In this document: piece by piece, positions 45,089 through 54,599 of the stretch | Layout of the letters: each line of letters opens with the position of its first letter | How positions within the stretch are numbered: position 1 is the stretch's first letter | Assembly: GCF_011762485.1 (NCBI RefSeq) | Contig: NZ_JAAKGI010000008.1 | Coordinates: forward strand, 124,001-188,000 | DNA from: Yeosuana marina | Lineage (GTDB): Bacteria > Bacteroidota > Bacteroidia > Flavobacteriales > Flavobacteriaceae | Direction: 5' to 3' | Length of the DNA stretch: 64,000 nt | Position numbers and translations under genes: made by a program | Notes under the pieces: model-generated | The model's database searches: none | What the model saw: the letters and a program-made list of their open reading frames with translations, nothing else | What the model was told of the DNA's origin: nothing

Positions 45089-47554
45089 ATGAGAAAAACA
45101 CTTTTCTTTAGTGCATTGTGCATTATTTTAACCTCTTTTGCTGTTTTTAACAGAAATAATTTCACTGACTTAGTTCAAGAAAAACTTCAAAATTACAGTT
45201 CTCAAGAATGGCCTGAAAAAGTTTATGTTCAAACTGATAAACCCTATTATTCAGTTGGTGAAAGCATTTGGTTTACAGCCTATTTAGTAAACGGAATAAC
45301 TCATGCTAAAAGCTCTAAAAGCTCTGTGCTTTATGTAGAACTCATTAATGATAAAGACAGTATTCTTGACAAGAAAAAATTATATACGACTGATATCAGC
45401 GCAGCTGGCGATTTTAAAATTGGAAAAGATTGGAAAGAAGGTAATTACTTGTTAAGGGCCTACACCAATTATATGAGAAATTGTGATTCGGATTACTTTT
45501 TTCAAAAGGAAATAACCATTTGGGGTTTAGATGAAAAAGAGAAGTCAATTAGTTTAGAAAATGCAGACTCATCACAAGAAGCTACTATTTCAGAGAAACC
45601 AGATTTAAACTTTTATCCAGAAGGTGGCTATTTAGTAGAAAATGTCACAAGTAAAGTTGCCATTAAAATTAAAAATGATATTTATAATAAAATAAACCTT
45701 TCTGGTAACATTACAGATAGCAACAATACTGTTGTGTCTCAATTTTCTACGATAGATTTTGGTCTGGGACTTTTTATTTTAACTCCTGAACCAAATAAAA
45801 CATATTATGCAAACATAGAGATTAATGGTTCTGAATATAGATACCCATTACCTGAAGCTTTGCCATTGGGATATACCTTAAATGTAATCAATAAGGGAGA
45901 GCAATTATTAGTAGATATTAAATCAACAACGGCAAAAGGGCTTGCAGGCACTTATCTTGTGGCGCACCAACGTGGTGATATGCTATTTAATAAATTAGAA
46001 ACAGAAAACAAAAATAATTATTCTCTTATATTAAAAACCGATAAATTAAGAGATGGAGTAACTCATTTAACATTATTTAACTCAGAAGGTAATCCGGTTT
46101 GTGAACGTTTAGTTTTTATTGATAATCCCAAAAACAAAGCAACTATTGCGATTAAAAAGGATAAAGAAGTTTTAGGCTCCAGAGAAAAATTTTCATTAAA
46201 CTTAAATGTGAAAGACAATGAAGGAAATAATCTTCCAAGCCATTTATCAATGAGCGTAAGGGACATGAATACATTTCCTTACAACAATCGCTCTGAAAAC
46301 ATTAAAACATGGTTGTTGCTCAATTCAGATTTAAGAGGAGAAGTTAAAGATCCTGGCTACTTTTTTAATAAAGATGCCGATTTTAAAAGTAAATATCTTT
46401 TAGATTTGGTTATGATGACAAATGGCTGGAGCCGTTTTACTTGGCAAGGTCTATTGTATGATAAAAAACATTTAGACAAATATCAAGTTGAAAAAGGCAT
46501 CACACTTTCTGGAACCACCAAATTTTTAAAATCGCCTTACACAGCTACACCTGCATACTCTAAATTAACATTTTTTGGAGATCAAATTATTGAAGAACCT
46601 GTTCAAAAATCAAATTCTCAAGGAAAATTTAGTTTTGGTCCTTATATATTTTATGATTCTATACAAACCTTAGTTCAATCGAGATTAACAAATTTTAAAT
46701 CGAAAGATGAACAAGATAGAAATGTATTGATTTTAATGGATCAAGATAAACCAAGTCCTAAAGTCAGTAGAAGTACTATTTTAAAAAGTAATATAACTAC
46801 CGAAAAACAAATTGCAAATTTTTTAAAAATGTCAAAATATATTAGTGATATTAATTTAGAATTTGACCAGCAAAGACAAAAACTAGAAGAAATCACCATT
46901 ATTGCAAGAAAAAAAACTCAAGAAAGTGAAAGAAAAAAGGAAATGGATGATAGAGTACGCTTTGGGTATCCCAGTAATAGATTGGATGTTGAATCGGATA
47001 TTACTTTAAGTGCACAAAGTGTTTTTGATTTATTGAGGCGTTTCACTGGAGTTACTGTTTTTGGGAATACTGTTTCTATTAGAGGTGGTGGAGAACCTAG
47101 AATACTTTTAGATGATTTTCCAATTGATATTGATTTTTTAAAAACTTTATATGCCAACGAAGTATCCTTTATAGATGTTTATAAAGGTGCAGACGCAGCC
47201 ATGTATTCAAACGCTGGTAATGGAGTTATTGTTATTTATTCAAGAATTGGAAATAGCAGGTTTTCAAGAAATGTGAAGAGAAAACCAGGTATTATTAACT
47301 TTGCTGCTGAAGGATTTTATACTGCTAAGGAATTTTATTCCCCAGATCCTGTCAATGGCTTTGAAGCGGCTATTCATGGCGACGTTAGAACAACACTTTA
47401 TTGGGAACCTATAATAAGAATATCTGAAAAACAACAAACTAAAGAAATTTCATTTTTTACTTGTGACATGAAAAGTGATTATATTATCGAGATTGAAGGC
47501 ATCTCAGATTCAGGAATTCCATTACATCAAATTAGTACGTTTTCAGTACAATAA
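45089..47554 (+). CDS. MG2-domain protein with an isolated TonB-receptor plug domain
   Basis: 821 residues with an N-terminal membrane/signal segment (about 5-20). The first domain resembles alpha-2-macroglobulin MG2 (KVYVQTDKPYYSVGESIWF). Further beta domains follow. A TonB-dependent receptor plug is recognised near residues 630-725, with SAQSVFDLLRRFTGVTV, VSIRGGGEPRILLDD and YKGADAAMYSNAGNGVIVIY. No 22-strand barrel follows; only about 90 residues remain. Such plug-only proteins are known in Bacteroidota but their function is unclear. It stands alone. Confidence 0.75.
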   Translation: MRKTLFFSALCIILTSFAVFNRNNFTDLVQEKLQNYSSQEWPEKVYVQTDKPYYSVGESIWFTAYLVNGITHAKSSKSSVLYVELINDKDSILDKKKLYTTDISAAGDFKIGKDWKEGNYLLRAYTNYMRNCDSDYFFQKEITIWGLDEKEKSISLENADSSQEATISEKPDLNFYPEGGYLVENVTSKVAIKIKNDIYNKINLSGNITDSNNTVVSQFSTIDFGLGLFILTPEPNKTYYANIEINGSEYRYPLPEALPLGYTLNVINKGEQLLVDIKSTTAKGLAGTYLVAHQRGDMLFNKLETENKNNYSLILKTDKLRDGVTHLTLFNSEGNPVCERLVFIDNPKNKATIAIKKDKEVLGSREKFSLNLNVKDNEGNNLPSHLSMSVRDMNTFPYNNRSENIKTWLLLNSDLRGEVKDPGYFFNKDADFKSKYLLDLVMMTNGWSRFTWQGLLYDKKHLDKYQVEKGITLSGTTKFLKSPYTATPAYSKLTFFGDQIIEEPVQKSNSQGKFSFGPYIFYDSIQTLVQSRLTNFKSKDEQDRNVLILMDQDKPSPKVSRSTILKSNITTEKQIANFLKMSKYISDINLEFDQQRQKLEEITIIARKKTQESERKKEMDDRVRFGYPSNRLDVESDITLSAQSVFDLLRRFTGVTVFGNTVSIRGGGEPRILLDDFPIDIDFLKTLYANEVSFIDVYKGADAAMYSNAGNGVIVIYSRIGNSRFSRNVKRKPGIINFAAEGFYTAKEFYSPDPVNGFEAAIHGDVRTTLYWEPIIRISEKQQTKEISFFTCDMKSDYIIEIEGISDSGIPLHQISTFSVQ

Positions 47555-47613
47555 AATATTGTATTTTTATTTTTACAATTTCATATGACCAAACTAAACC
47601 AACTTTAAAACTA

Positions 47614-48183
47614 TTGGAAACCCCCGAGTTATATTTCAAAACTGATGATGAATGGCGTAATTGGTTACATGATAATCATGGTTCTGAAAAAGGCATCTAT
47701 TTAATATTTTATAAAGTAGAACATGAAAATGACAGTATGCGTTGGGAGGACGCTGTTAAAGTGGCTTTGTGCTATGGATGGATAGATTCTACCGTAAAAA
47801 GTTTAGGAAATGGAAAACGTAGACAATACTTCACACCTCGAAATGAAAAAAGCGTTTGGAGTGCTTTAAATAAAAAATATATTAAAGAATTAATCTATTT
47901 AGATTTAATGCATAGGTCTGGTTTAGATAAAATTGAAATAGCCAAACAAAACGGAAGTTGGGCAGCACTAGATGACGTAGAAAATGGCATTATTCCAAAA
48001 GATTTACAAATTGAATTTGATAAAAATCAAAAGGCCTATAACAATTACCAAAGTTTTGCTCCTTCATACAGAAAAAGCTATTTATATTGGTTAAACCAAG
48101 CTAAACGCGAAACTACAAGACAAAAGCGAATTGCAGAAATTATTCAATTATGCACAAATAACATAAAATCTAGAAGTAGCTAG
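47614..48183 (+). CDS. YdeI/OmpD-associated family protein
   Basis: 189 residues. Matches the YdeI-like family: TDDEWRNWLHDNHGSEKGIYLIFYK, DAVKVALCYGWIDSTVKSL, FTPRNEKSVWSALNKKYI and a C-terminal YLYWLNQAKRETTRQKRIAEI (shown here in part). The start is TTG at 47614: the ATG at 47585 in a different frame runs into a stop after eight codons, and no in-frame ATG exists between the previous gene and the conserved region. E. coli YdeI is tied to peptide resistance, but the biochemical role is unknown. Cytoplasmic. Confidence 0.8.
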   Translation: METPELYFKTDDEWRNWLHDNHGSEKGIYLIFYKVEHENDSMRWEDAVKVALCYGWIDSTVKSLGNGKRRQYFTPRNEKSVWSALNKKYIKELIYLDLMHRSGLDKIEIAKQNGSWAALDDVENGIIPKDLQIEFDKNQKAYNNYQSFAPSYRKSYLYWLNQAKRETTRQKRIAEIIQLCTNNIKSRSS

Positions 48184-48206
48184 TAAACCTAAAAAATAGA
48201 TATCTC

Positions 48207-49490
48207 CTAATTTGTGTAAATATTAGATTCCATCGTTTGCTGATTAATTGAATTCTTAAATACTTGAAGCATGCGCTTGGCTATACCTGTCCAACCAAAA
48301 TTACGACGCGCAAATCGAGCTCCTTCAACCGATAATTCGTTACGCAATCTTGGATATAATAATGGCATGGCCATCATAGCTCCAAACTCTGTAGGACGAT
48401 GAGGATCTGCAAATAAGGCTTGATTTCCAAAATCAATTAAATCATATAAACCACCGTGGACCGTTACAATACTAGGTGTTCCGCAAGCCATGGCTTCAAT
48501 GGCAACCATACCAAAAGGCTCATACCGTGATGGCATCGTAAAAATATTAGCGGCTCGATAAACATTCGCTAAATCTTCATCCGCGACATAGTTTTTCCAT
48601 TTTATTTTATCTGCCACACCTATCTCGCCTGCCAAAGTTTTTAGTTTTTTTATGCCTTCATTATCTTGATCTGATTTATCTCCTCCAATAGCCGCGACCA
48701 AACGTGCTTCTGGACAAAGTTCAAATACAGTAGGTAATGCCTTCAACAAAAGATCATAACCTTTATTATGTGCCATTCTACCTAAAGCAAGTATATCTGT
48801 CGGATGAATATCATATTTTGAGCGTATCTTATCATTTTCTTTAGACGGAACTGGATAAAAACGATTTTCATCAATTCCTGGTGGAATCATACCACAATTA
48901 CGAGGTAATACATCATATTGCTTAGTAAGTAAATCTACTTGTGGTAATGTTGTTGCAATCACATAGTTGCACATTTGATACACAAAATATTCTTTACGGA
49001 TACGCTCTTTAAAACGATACGTTTTTTCCATTTCTTTTTCATCCATGTCACTTCCCATAGAATGTCTTTTCCACCATCCTAATGAATGTGGAGTATGTAC
49101 ATGAGAAATACCCAATTCTTCCGCTATTTTTTGTCCTGCCCAGCCAGCATCCCAATAATGAGTATAAACAATATCATATTTTTTTCGCTCCTTGGCTATA
49201 GCTGCAAGACAATTAGTAACGAACTTTTTTAAATGGTCGTGCATATCCTCTTTTCTGATAAACTTTTTACCACCAAAAGGAATCCGCCAAACACTATAGT
49301 TTTCATCGACATGATCGTATTCTGGTTGATCTTCAAACTGTCTAGTAACTAAATCTACTCGTTTACCCAATCTGCTAAAACGCTCTGCTAGTTCTAAAAC
49401 ATAAACTACTTGTCCTCCTGTGTCTGGTTTTCCTAATTCGGCATTGGCTCCAACATATCCATGTAAAGAGATCATTAAAATCGATTTCAT
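48207..49490 (-). CDS. GT4 glycosyltransferase, sucrose-phosphate-synthase-like
   Basis: 427 residues. GT-B fold with the SPS-type N-terminal motif KPDTGGQVVYVLELA and VDLVTRQF, then HTPHSLGWWKR, and the C-terminal FTMPSRYEPFGMVAIEAMACGTP donor-binding E-x7-E stretch. SPS transfers glucose from UDP-glucose (or another NDP-glucose) to fructose-6-P. Mannosylfructose-phosphate synthase and sucrose synthase are close relatives. The upstream gene encodes a sucrose-phosphatase-like protein 12 bp away, which favours SPS. Cytoplasmic. Confidence 0.8.
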   Translation of the reverse strand: MKSILMISLHGYVGANAELGKPDTGGQVVYVLELAERFSRLGKRVDLVTRQFEDQPEYDHVDENYSVWRIPFGGKKFIRKEDMHDHLKKFVTNCLAAIAKERKKYDIVYTHYWDAGWAGQKIAEELGISHVHTPHSLGWWKRHSMGSDMDEKEMEKTYRFKERIRKEYFVYQMCNYVIATTLPQVDLLTKQYDVLPRNCGMIPPGIDENRFYPVPSKENDKIRSKYDIHPTDILALGRMAHNKGYDLLLKALPTVFELCPEARLVAAIGGDKSDQDNEGIKKLKTLAGEIGVADKIKWKNYVADEDLANVYRAANIFTMPSRYEPFGMVAIEAMACGTPSIVTVHGGLYDLIDFGNQALFADPHRPTEFGAMMAMPLLYPRLRNELSVEGARFARRNFGWTGIAKRMLQVFKNSINQQTMESNIYTN

Positions 49491-49502
49491 AATATTTATA
49501 TT

Positions 49503-51590
49503 TTAGTTATTAATTATTTTTAAATCATGGCAAGCAGAAATATACTGTGCTGCCGACCATGCTTGATAGGCTTTTCCCATAGCTTTACCGGTGGTTCCAT
49601 GCGCCCATTCTGTAAATTCCCATTCTTCTGTTAAACCTTCTTTATTTATTAAGGCTAGCTTATATAACTCTGAAACAGCCACATCTTTTAGTCCTAATTT
49701 ATTGACAAATTTCACCCAAAAACCACCTACAAAAGGCCATATACCCCCGTTATGATAATGATTAGGTAAATTCAACAAGTTCACCGTGTAATATGGTTTC
49801 CAATCGGGGTCTCCTGGAGTTACAACAGGATACACATTTGTGACTGGATATGGATCATTAACACCAACACCCAACATGAATTTGAATGTTTGGTGCGCTT
49901 TTTCAGCATCGATGGTACCATGCAAAAATGCCAACACATTTCCAAAAACATCGCAGCGCCAACTAAAATCAAAAGGTGTTGTTTGCTGAATTAAATAAGA
50001 TGTATCTCCCAGTGTAAATTGACGTTCTGCAAAGGATACTGATTGAAATAGTTTTTGTTGTGTAGATGGCCAAAAATTTTGCAAAATTTCCTTTTTAATA
50101 ACTTGAGACCATCTAATATTTTCTCCTGCTTCTTCATAATCACCTAAAAGCTCTAACATTCTGCCAAAACAAACATTAGCTCTGTACCATAAAATCTCAT
50201 CATAAAGTATATTATAACTTCCTCCAAATAAATCGGTCCAGTCACCAGCTTCAGGAATTTCTAATAAGGCATCATTATTACTATCGTGAGCACCTAACCA
50301 ACGCATAGTTTCTTTTATCGACGAAATATATTGTCGAAGAAAATCAATATCATTAGTTACTTTAACATATTCATAAAAAGCTATTACTACCCAAATACCA
50401 CTATCAATGGAACAAATACCACCAACACCCGAATAGTCTGCTGTATTATCTTTTATTCTTACGTTAGAAGGAATTTGTCCGTTACGAGAAATATGTTCAA
50501 ATAATGTAATTAATGTTTGCCGTTGGCATTGATGAATTTCTTCATCGTGGATTAGAGATAAAGATCCTATTAATGTTATGGCGCCATCTCTAGCCCAAAC
50601 ACTATGATAGTTTTCGTCAGTACCATTAGTTACGTTATCTTTTATTGAACACGCTGAAAAACCTAATGGTGTAATATTTTTTTTAAGTGCTATAATGGCC
50701 TTATCATAACCTTCACGAATTAGTTTTAATTTTTCATCATCATCTTCTTCGGCTATTATATTTAATTCTTGCTGAATAATATAATCGTCTGTGTGACTAT
50801 CTTCTTTGGTTATTTTAGCATCTTCAGGTAATATTTCAAAAAAAATGAGTCCTTCAATAATACCATCTCCATTTTCAAGTTCTGAATGATAAACCTCTCT
50901 ATGCTTAGTAAACTTGTAAAGTTCTTCATGTGCGTTGGCAACTACAATACCTTTAACACCTTTAACATTAAACATAGCAGAATCATTACCACTATCGCCA
51001 GCAACTAAAACATTGTACGATTTTAAATCTAGCTTTTTTAACAACCATATTAAGGCATTTCCTTTATTGGCCCATTTTGGAAGAATGTCTAAAAACTTAT
51101 TTCCAGAATACACCACATTGATATACATTTTTGATTCAGCAAACACCTGCTCAACATTATTTATGAGCTCTTCACTAGCATCATGAAAATAGTAACTTCT
51201 TTTATATGAATGTTGAAACCTTGCTGGTTGTTCGCTAATAGGATGATCTAAACTTTGAATAATTTCTTCAACGGCGGCTATATCCCAACCTTCGTCTAGC
51301 ACCTCATTAAACTCTTTTACAACACATTTTTTATTATAGTCATAAATAAGCGTACCAACTCCAGCTATAATATAATCGGGTTCTGGTAACACCCCTCGTT
51401 TTATTAAGTTAAGAACATCGTCAATTAATCTACCAGTATTATACGTTAATAAAACATCTGTTTGAGGCTTATACTTATTCCAGACTTTACCAAAGTTACT
51501 TTTTAAGGTATTAAAATCAATTAGGGTATTATCAATATCAAAAGATAAGAGTTTGATAGAGCTCTTTTTTGTAAGATTTTCTTTCGCCAT
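49503..51590 (-). CDS. Fusion: sucrose-phosphate-phosphatase-like HAD plus GH100-type invertase-like domain
   Basis: 695 residues. Residues 10-250 form a HAD-IIB phosphatase: nucleophile FDIDNTL, LLTYNTGR, IAGVGTLIYD, LPKWANKGNALIWLLKKL, and VLVAGDSGNDSAMF, a set very similar to sucrose-6F-phosphate phosphatase. Residues from about 285 on are an (alpha/alpha)6 glycosidase: SVWARDGAITL, SIDSGIWVV, FDFSWRCDVFGN, YHNGGIWPFVGGFW and KAYQAWSAAQYI, resembling alkaline/neutral invertase (GH100). An amylo-alpha-1,6-glucosidase relative remains possible. Paired with the SPS-like gene downstream; together they could make and split sucrose. Confidence 0.75.
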   Translation of the reverse strand: MAKENLTKKSSIKLLSFDIDNTLIDFNTLKSNFGKVWNKYKPQTDVLLTYNTGRLIDDVLNLIKRGVLPEPDYIIAGVGTLIYDYNKKCVVKEFNEVLDEGWDIAAVEEIIQSLDHPISEQPARFQHSYKRSYYFHDASEELINNVEQVFAESKMYINVVYSGNKFLDILPKWANKGNALIWLLKKLDLKSYNVLVAGDSGNDSAMFNVKGVKGIVVANAHEELYKFTKHREVYHSELENGDGIIEGLIFFEILPEDAKITKEDSHTDDYIIQQELNIIAEEDDDEKLKLIREGYDKAIIALKKNITPLGFSACSIKDNVTNGTDENYHSVWARDGAITLIGSLSLIHDEEIHQCQRQTLITLFEHISRNGQIPSNVRIKDNTADYSGVGGICSIDSGIWVVIAFYEYVKVTNDIDFLRQYISSIKETMRWLGAHDSNNDALLEIPEAGDWTDLFGGSYNILYDEILWYRANVCFGRMLELLGDYEEAGENIRWSQVIKKEILQNFWPSTQQKLFQSVSFAERQFTLGDTSYLIQQTTPFDFSWRCDVFGNVLAFLHGTIDAEKAHQTFKFMLGVGVNDPYPVTNVYPVVTPGDPDWKPYYTVNLLNLPNHYHNGGIWPFVGGFWVKFVNKLGLKDVAVSELYKLALINKEGLTEEWEFTEWAHGTTGKAMGKAYQAWSAAQYISACHDLKIINN

Positions 51591-51691
51591 CTTGAAAGTT
51601 TAATTTTCTTTTTTTTGTTTATTTTGAATAAAAAAACATGATAAAAACATGCTTTTTGGTTAATATACATAAAAAAAGGCGGAAAAAGAAT

Positions 51692-51699
51692 CAAAAATA
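51692..51699 (-). promoter_or_regulatory. Possible -7 element of the sucrose locus
   Basis: Minus strand TATTTTTG, about 100 nt before the ATG of the HAD/GH100 gene; -33 not clear. Confidence 0.35.
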
Positions 51700-51746
51700 G
51701 AGATGTATGAACACGAAAATTCCTTTTTATAGGAATAGAAAAAATA

Positions 51747-51782
51747 GGTGGTTTAAAATAAATATTTTTAAATTAAACCACC
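51747..51782 (-). terminator. Terminator of the MoxR-like gene
   Basis: 10-bp stem GGTGGTTTAA / TTAAACCACC with a 16-nt AT-rich loop, followed on the minus strand by TATTTTTTCTA; 34 bp after the AAA gene stop. A second small hairpin (ATTCCT/AGGAAT, 51718-51735) lies just beyond. Confidence 0.75.
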
Positions 51783-51816
51783 TTATATCGTGAATATGGA
51801 AATTCAAAAAAAAGGA

Positions 51817-53283
51817 CTAAATACCACTTATAAAACTTCCGTAAGGATCTTTAAATTGCGTTCCTTCTGAAAAACGAAACTTACTTAGTTGCTTAAACTC
51901 GACTAATGCCCAAAGCACAAATTCTTTAACAAAATAACTATCTTCTTTTGCTAATTTAGGCTGGTATTGACCTAATAAATCATCTAAAGGCGTAATAGCA
52001 TCCAGCAAACTTTTATATTCTTTTTCTCTTAGATCGTCTAATAACTCAAACCCTTCTTTTTGATTAAAAAACCAAGATATTACGTCATCATAAGGCGATT
52101 CTTCGTCTTGAGCTTTTAACTTTTCAATCTTTGGAAAAAATTCAGTGAATAAACTTTTTACTGCTTCGCCTATTAAGTTGTAAGCCACAACAGCTGCACC
52201 TTCTTGTTCTCCTTCATAAACCAATTCAACCTTACCTATAATAGATGGAATGACACCAACAAAATCACTCAACCGAACCATCGTCTTATAGTCTCCAGCT
52301 TTTAAAGCTCTACGTTCAGCAGTGCTTAACAAATTTTCTAGGGCTGTAATACTCAAACGCGCACTCACACCACTTTTTGCATCAATAAAATCACTTTCAC
52401 GAGCTTCAAAAACAATTTGTTCTAGTAAATCTCTAGCCAAATCTGGAACAATTATCATCTCCTTTTGGCTTTCAACCACTCTTGCTTCTTGCTCTGTAAT
52501 TAATCGAGCTGTCTCAATATCTATTGGATAGTGCGTTAAAATTTGTGAACCAATTCTATCTTTTAGAGGTGTAACGATACTTCCTCTGTTAGTGTAATCT
52601 TCTGGATTAGCTGTAAATAAAAACTGAATATCTAAAGGTAATCTAACTTTGAAACCACGTATTTGAATATCGCCTTCTTGTAAAATATTAAACAACGCTA
52701 CCTGAATTCTGGCTTGTAAATCTGGTAATTCGTTAATTACAAAAATACAACGGTTTGCTCTTGGAATCATACCATAGTGAATCACACGATCATCTGCATA
52801 ACTCAATTTTAAATTGGCTGCTTTTATTGGATCGACATCTCCAATAATATCGGCGACCGTTACATCGGGTGTGGCTAATTTTTCGGCAAAACGTTCACTT
52901 CGGTGCAACCAAGCAATAGGAGTGTTATCTCCCTTTTCTTTAATTACTTCAATTGCAAAACGAGAAATAGGTTGCAACGGATCATCATTAACTTCTGAAC
53001 CTTCAACATACGGAATATAATCATCTAACAAGTTCAACATCAACCGTGCTAAACGTGTTTTTGCTTGACCCCGCAATCCTAACAAGTTAATATTATGACG
53101 CGATAAGATGGCGCGTTCTAGCTCTGGAATAACAGTATTTTCATAACCGTGTACACCTTCAAAAGTAGTTTCGTTATTCTTTATTTTTTGAATTAAATTA
53201 TCTCTTAATTCATCTTTTATGGATTTACTTTTATATCCTGCTTTTTTTAATTCGCCTAAAGTTTTTATCGTTTCTATTTTCAT
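51817..53283 (-). CDS. MoxR/magnesium-chelatase-like AAA+ ATPase
   Basis: 488 residues. Walker A is GLRGQAKT (69-76), of the MoxR style with Ala in place of the last Gly. The Walker B region reads CIFVINELPDL, with Asn184 where Asp is normal. Sensor 1 is FTANPEDYTNRG and an arginine-finger region KDRIGSQILTHYPID follows. The C-terminal 200 residues are helical, ending in an unassigned region. Partner of the VWA gene 98 bp upstream. MoxR-VWA pairs assemble or activate metal or protein complexes; the client is unknown. The Walker B change may affect hydrolysis. Confidence 0.82.
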   Translation of the reverse strand: MKIETIKTLGELKKAGYKSKSIKDELRDNLIQKIKNNETTFEGVHGYENTVIPELERAILSRHNINLLGLRGQAKTRLARLMLNLLDDYIPYVEGSEVNDDPLQPISRFAIEVIKEKGDNTPIAWLHRSERFAEKLATPDVTVADIIGDVDPIKAANLKLSYADDRVIHYGMIPRANRCIFVINELPDLQARIQVALFNILQEGDIQIRGFKVRLPLDIQFLFTANPEDYTNRGSIVTPLKDRIGSQILTHYPIDIETARLITEQEARVVESQKEMIIVPDLARDLLEQIVFEARESDFIDAKSGVSARLSITALENLLSTAERRALKAGDYKTMVRLSDFVGVIPSIIGKVELVYEGEQEGAAVVAYNLIGEAVKSLFTEFFPKIEKLKAQDEESPYDDVISWFFNQKEGFELLDDLREKEYKSLLDAITPLDDLLGQYQPKLAKEDSYFVKEFVLWALVEFKQLSKFRFSEGTQFKDPYGSFISGI

Positions 53284-53297
53284 AATTTTCTTTTACA

Positions 53298-53363
53298 AAA
53301 GAGATTACAGAAAAAAGAAAATAGACCTCGTCAACTTGTCTTTGACTCTATTCTAATCTCTTT
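53298..53363. repeat. Nested inverted repeat between VWA and AAA genes
   Basis: Outer arms AAAGAGATTA / TAATCTCTTT, then AATAGA / TCTATT, then GTCAA / TTGAC. The left arms are interrupted by short bulges, and the right arms are almost contiguous. It can form one long imperfect hairpin in the leader of the AAA gene. Confidence 0.55.
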
Positions 53364-53381
53364 GTTCTTGTTTCTCATTTA

Positions 53382-54509
53382 TTATCCTCTAATTCGTTTT
53401 TTTCTATTGGTTTCGTAATCTTCAAAAATCATTTCGCCCAACCCTTTTAAGCCTGTGTAAAATGCTTTTCCTTGATTAGCATAGGTAAATTCTCTAACAA
53501 ATTGCATTAAATACGGGTCTTGAGCAATCATAAACGTGGTAATGGGAATATGTAATCGCCTTGCTTGCTGAGCCATAGCGTAGCATTTATTAACAATATG
53601 CCTGTCCAACCCATTACTGTTTTTATAATATTGTCCGTCAGGTAAACGCAAACAGCTTGGTTTACCATCGGTAATCATAAATATTTGTTTGTTGGTATTA
53701 CGTTTTCTTCGCAGTAAATCCATAGCTAATTGCAATCCCGCCACGGTATTTGTATGATACGGCCCTACTTTTAAATAAGGCAAATCTTTAATTTCTATCT
53801 GCCATGAGTCATTTCCAAAAACAATAATATCTAAGGTATCTTTTGGATAGCGGGTTGTAATAAGTTCGGCAAGAGCCATGGCTACTTTTTTGGCGGGTGT
53901 AATTCTGTCTTCTCCATACAAAATCATACTGTGACTAATATCAATCATCAATACAGTACTCATTTGCGATTTATGAAGTGTTTCTTCCACTACTAAATCA
54001 TCTTCTGAAATACTAAAATCTCCAATACCGTGATTAATCTGGGCATTCTTCAAACTTTCGGTCATCGACACTTTATCTAAAGCATCACCAAACTGGTAAT
54101 TTCTAAAATCGCCCGTATGCTCGTCACCTATTCCTGGGCTTTTACTTTTATGATTACCTTGTCCGCTACGTTTTATATTCCCAAAAATTTGATCGAGGGC
54201 CTGTTGGCGAATAGCTTTTTCGGTTTTTGCTGTAATTGCCATTCCCCCTGAACCATCGGGTGTAATTTCTTCGCGTATATACCCTTTCTTTTTAAGATCT
54301 TCAATAAAATCATCTATGGTATACTCGGGTGTCGTTAACTTGTATTCTTTATCTAATTCTCTTAACCAATCAATAGCTTCATCAAAATCACCTGAAGTAT
54401 GGGTAATTAATTCCTTGAAAATATCAAAAAGTTTATCGAATGGAGAAAGATTAGGAGCTTGATAGGTTTTAAAAACAAAGCCTTTTTTTTTGAAACTGTT
54501 TTTTGTCAT
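53382..54509 (-). CDS. VWA-domain protein, partner of the MoxR-like ATPase
   Basis: 375 residues, no signal peptide. N-terminal helical part (about 1-170) and a VWA domain with a complete MIDAS: MIDISHSM (DxSxS), Thr in HTNTVAGLQ, and MITDGKPSC. A central stretch QGNHKSKSPGIGDEHTGDFRNY (shown in part) resembles the linker of cytoplasmic chelatase-type VWA proteins. Followed by the AAA ATPase gene on the same strand. Together they look like a two-component ATPase/adaptor module; substrate not identified. Confidence 0.8.
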   Translation of the reverse strand: MTKNSFKKKGFVFKTYQAPNLSPFDKLFDIFKELITHTSGDFDEAIDWLRELDKEYKLTTPEYTIDDFIEDLKKKGYIREEITPDGSGGMAITAKTEKAIRQQALDQIFGNIKRSGQGNHKSKSPGIGDEHTGDFRNYQFGDALDKVSMTESLKNAQINHGIGDFSISEDDLVVEETLHKSQMSTVLMIDISHSMILYGEDRITPAKKVAMALAELITTRYPKDTLDIIVFGNDSWQIEIKDLPYLKVGPYHTNTVAGLQLAMDLLRRKRNTNKQIFMITDGKPSCLRLPDGQYYKNSNGLDRHIVNKCYAMAQQARRLHIPITTFMIAQDPYLMQFVREFTYANQGKAFYTGLKGLGEMIFEDYETNRKKRIRG

Positions 54510-54599
54510 AGCCGTATAAAATTAATACAATTTTATACAAAAAACGTTCTTGTAGTTATTAGATTTATTTATAGCAGCAAAAGGAAATCAAATAACAAG

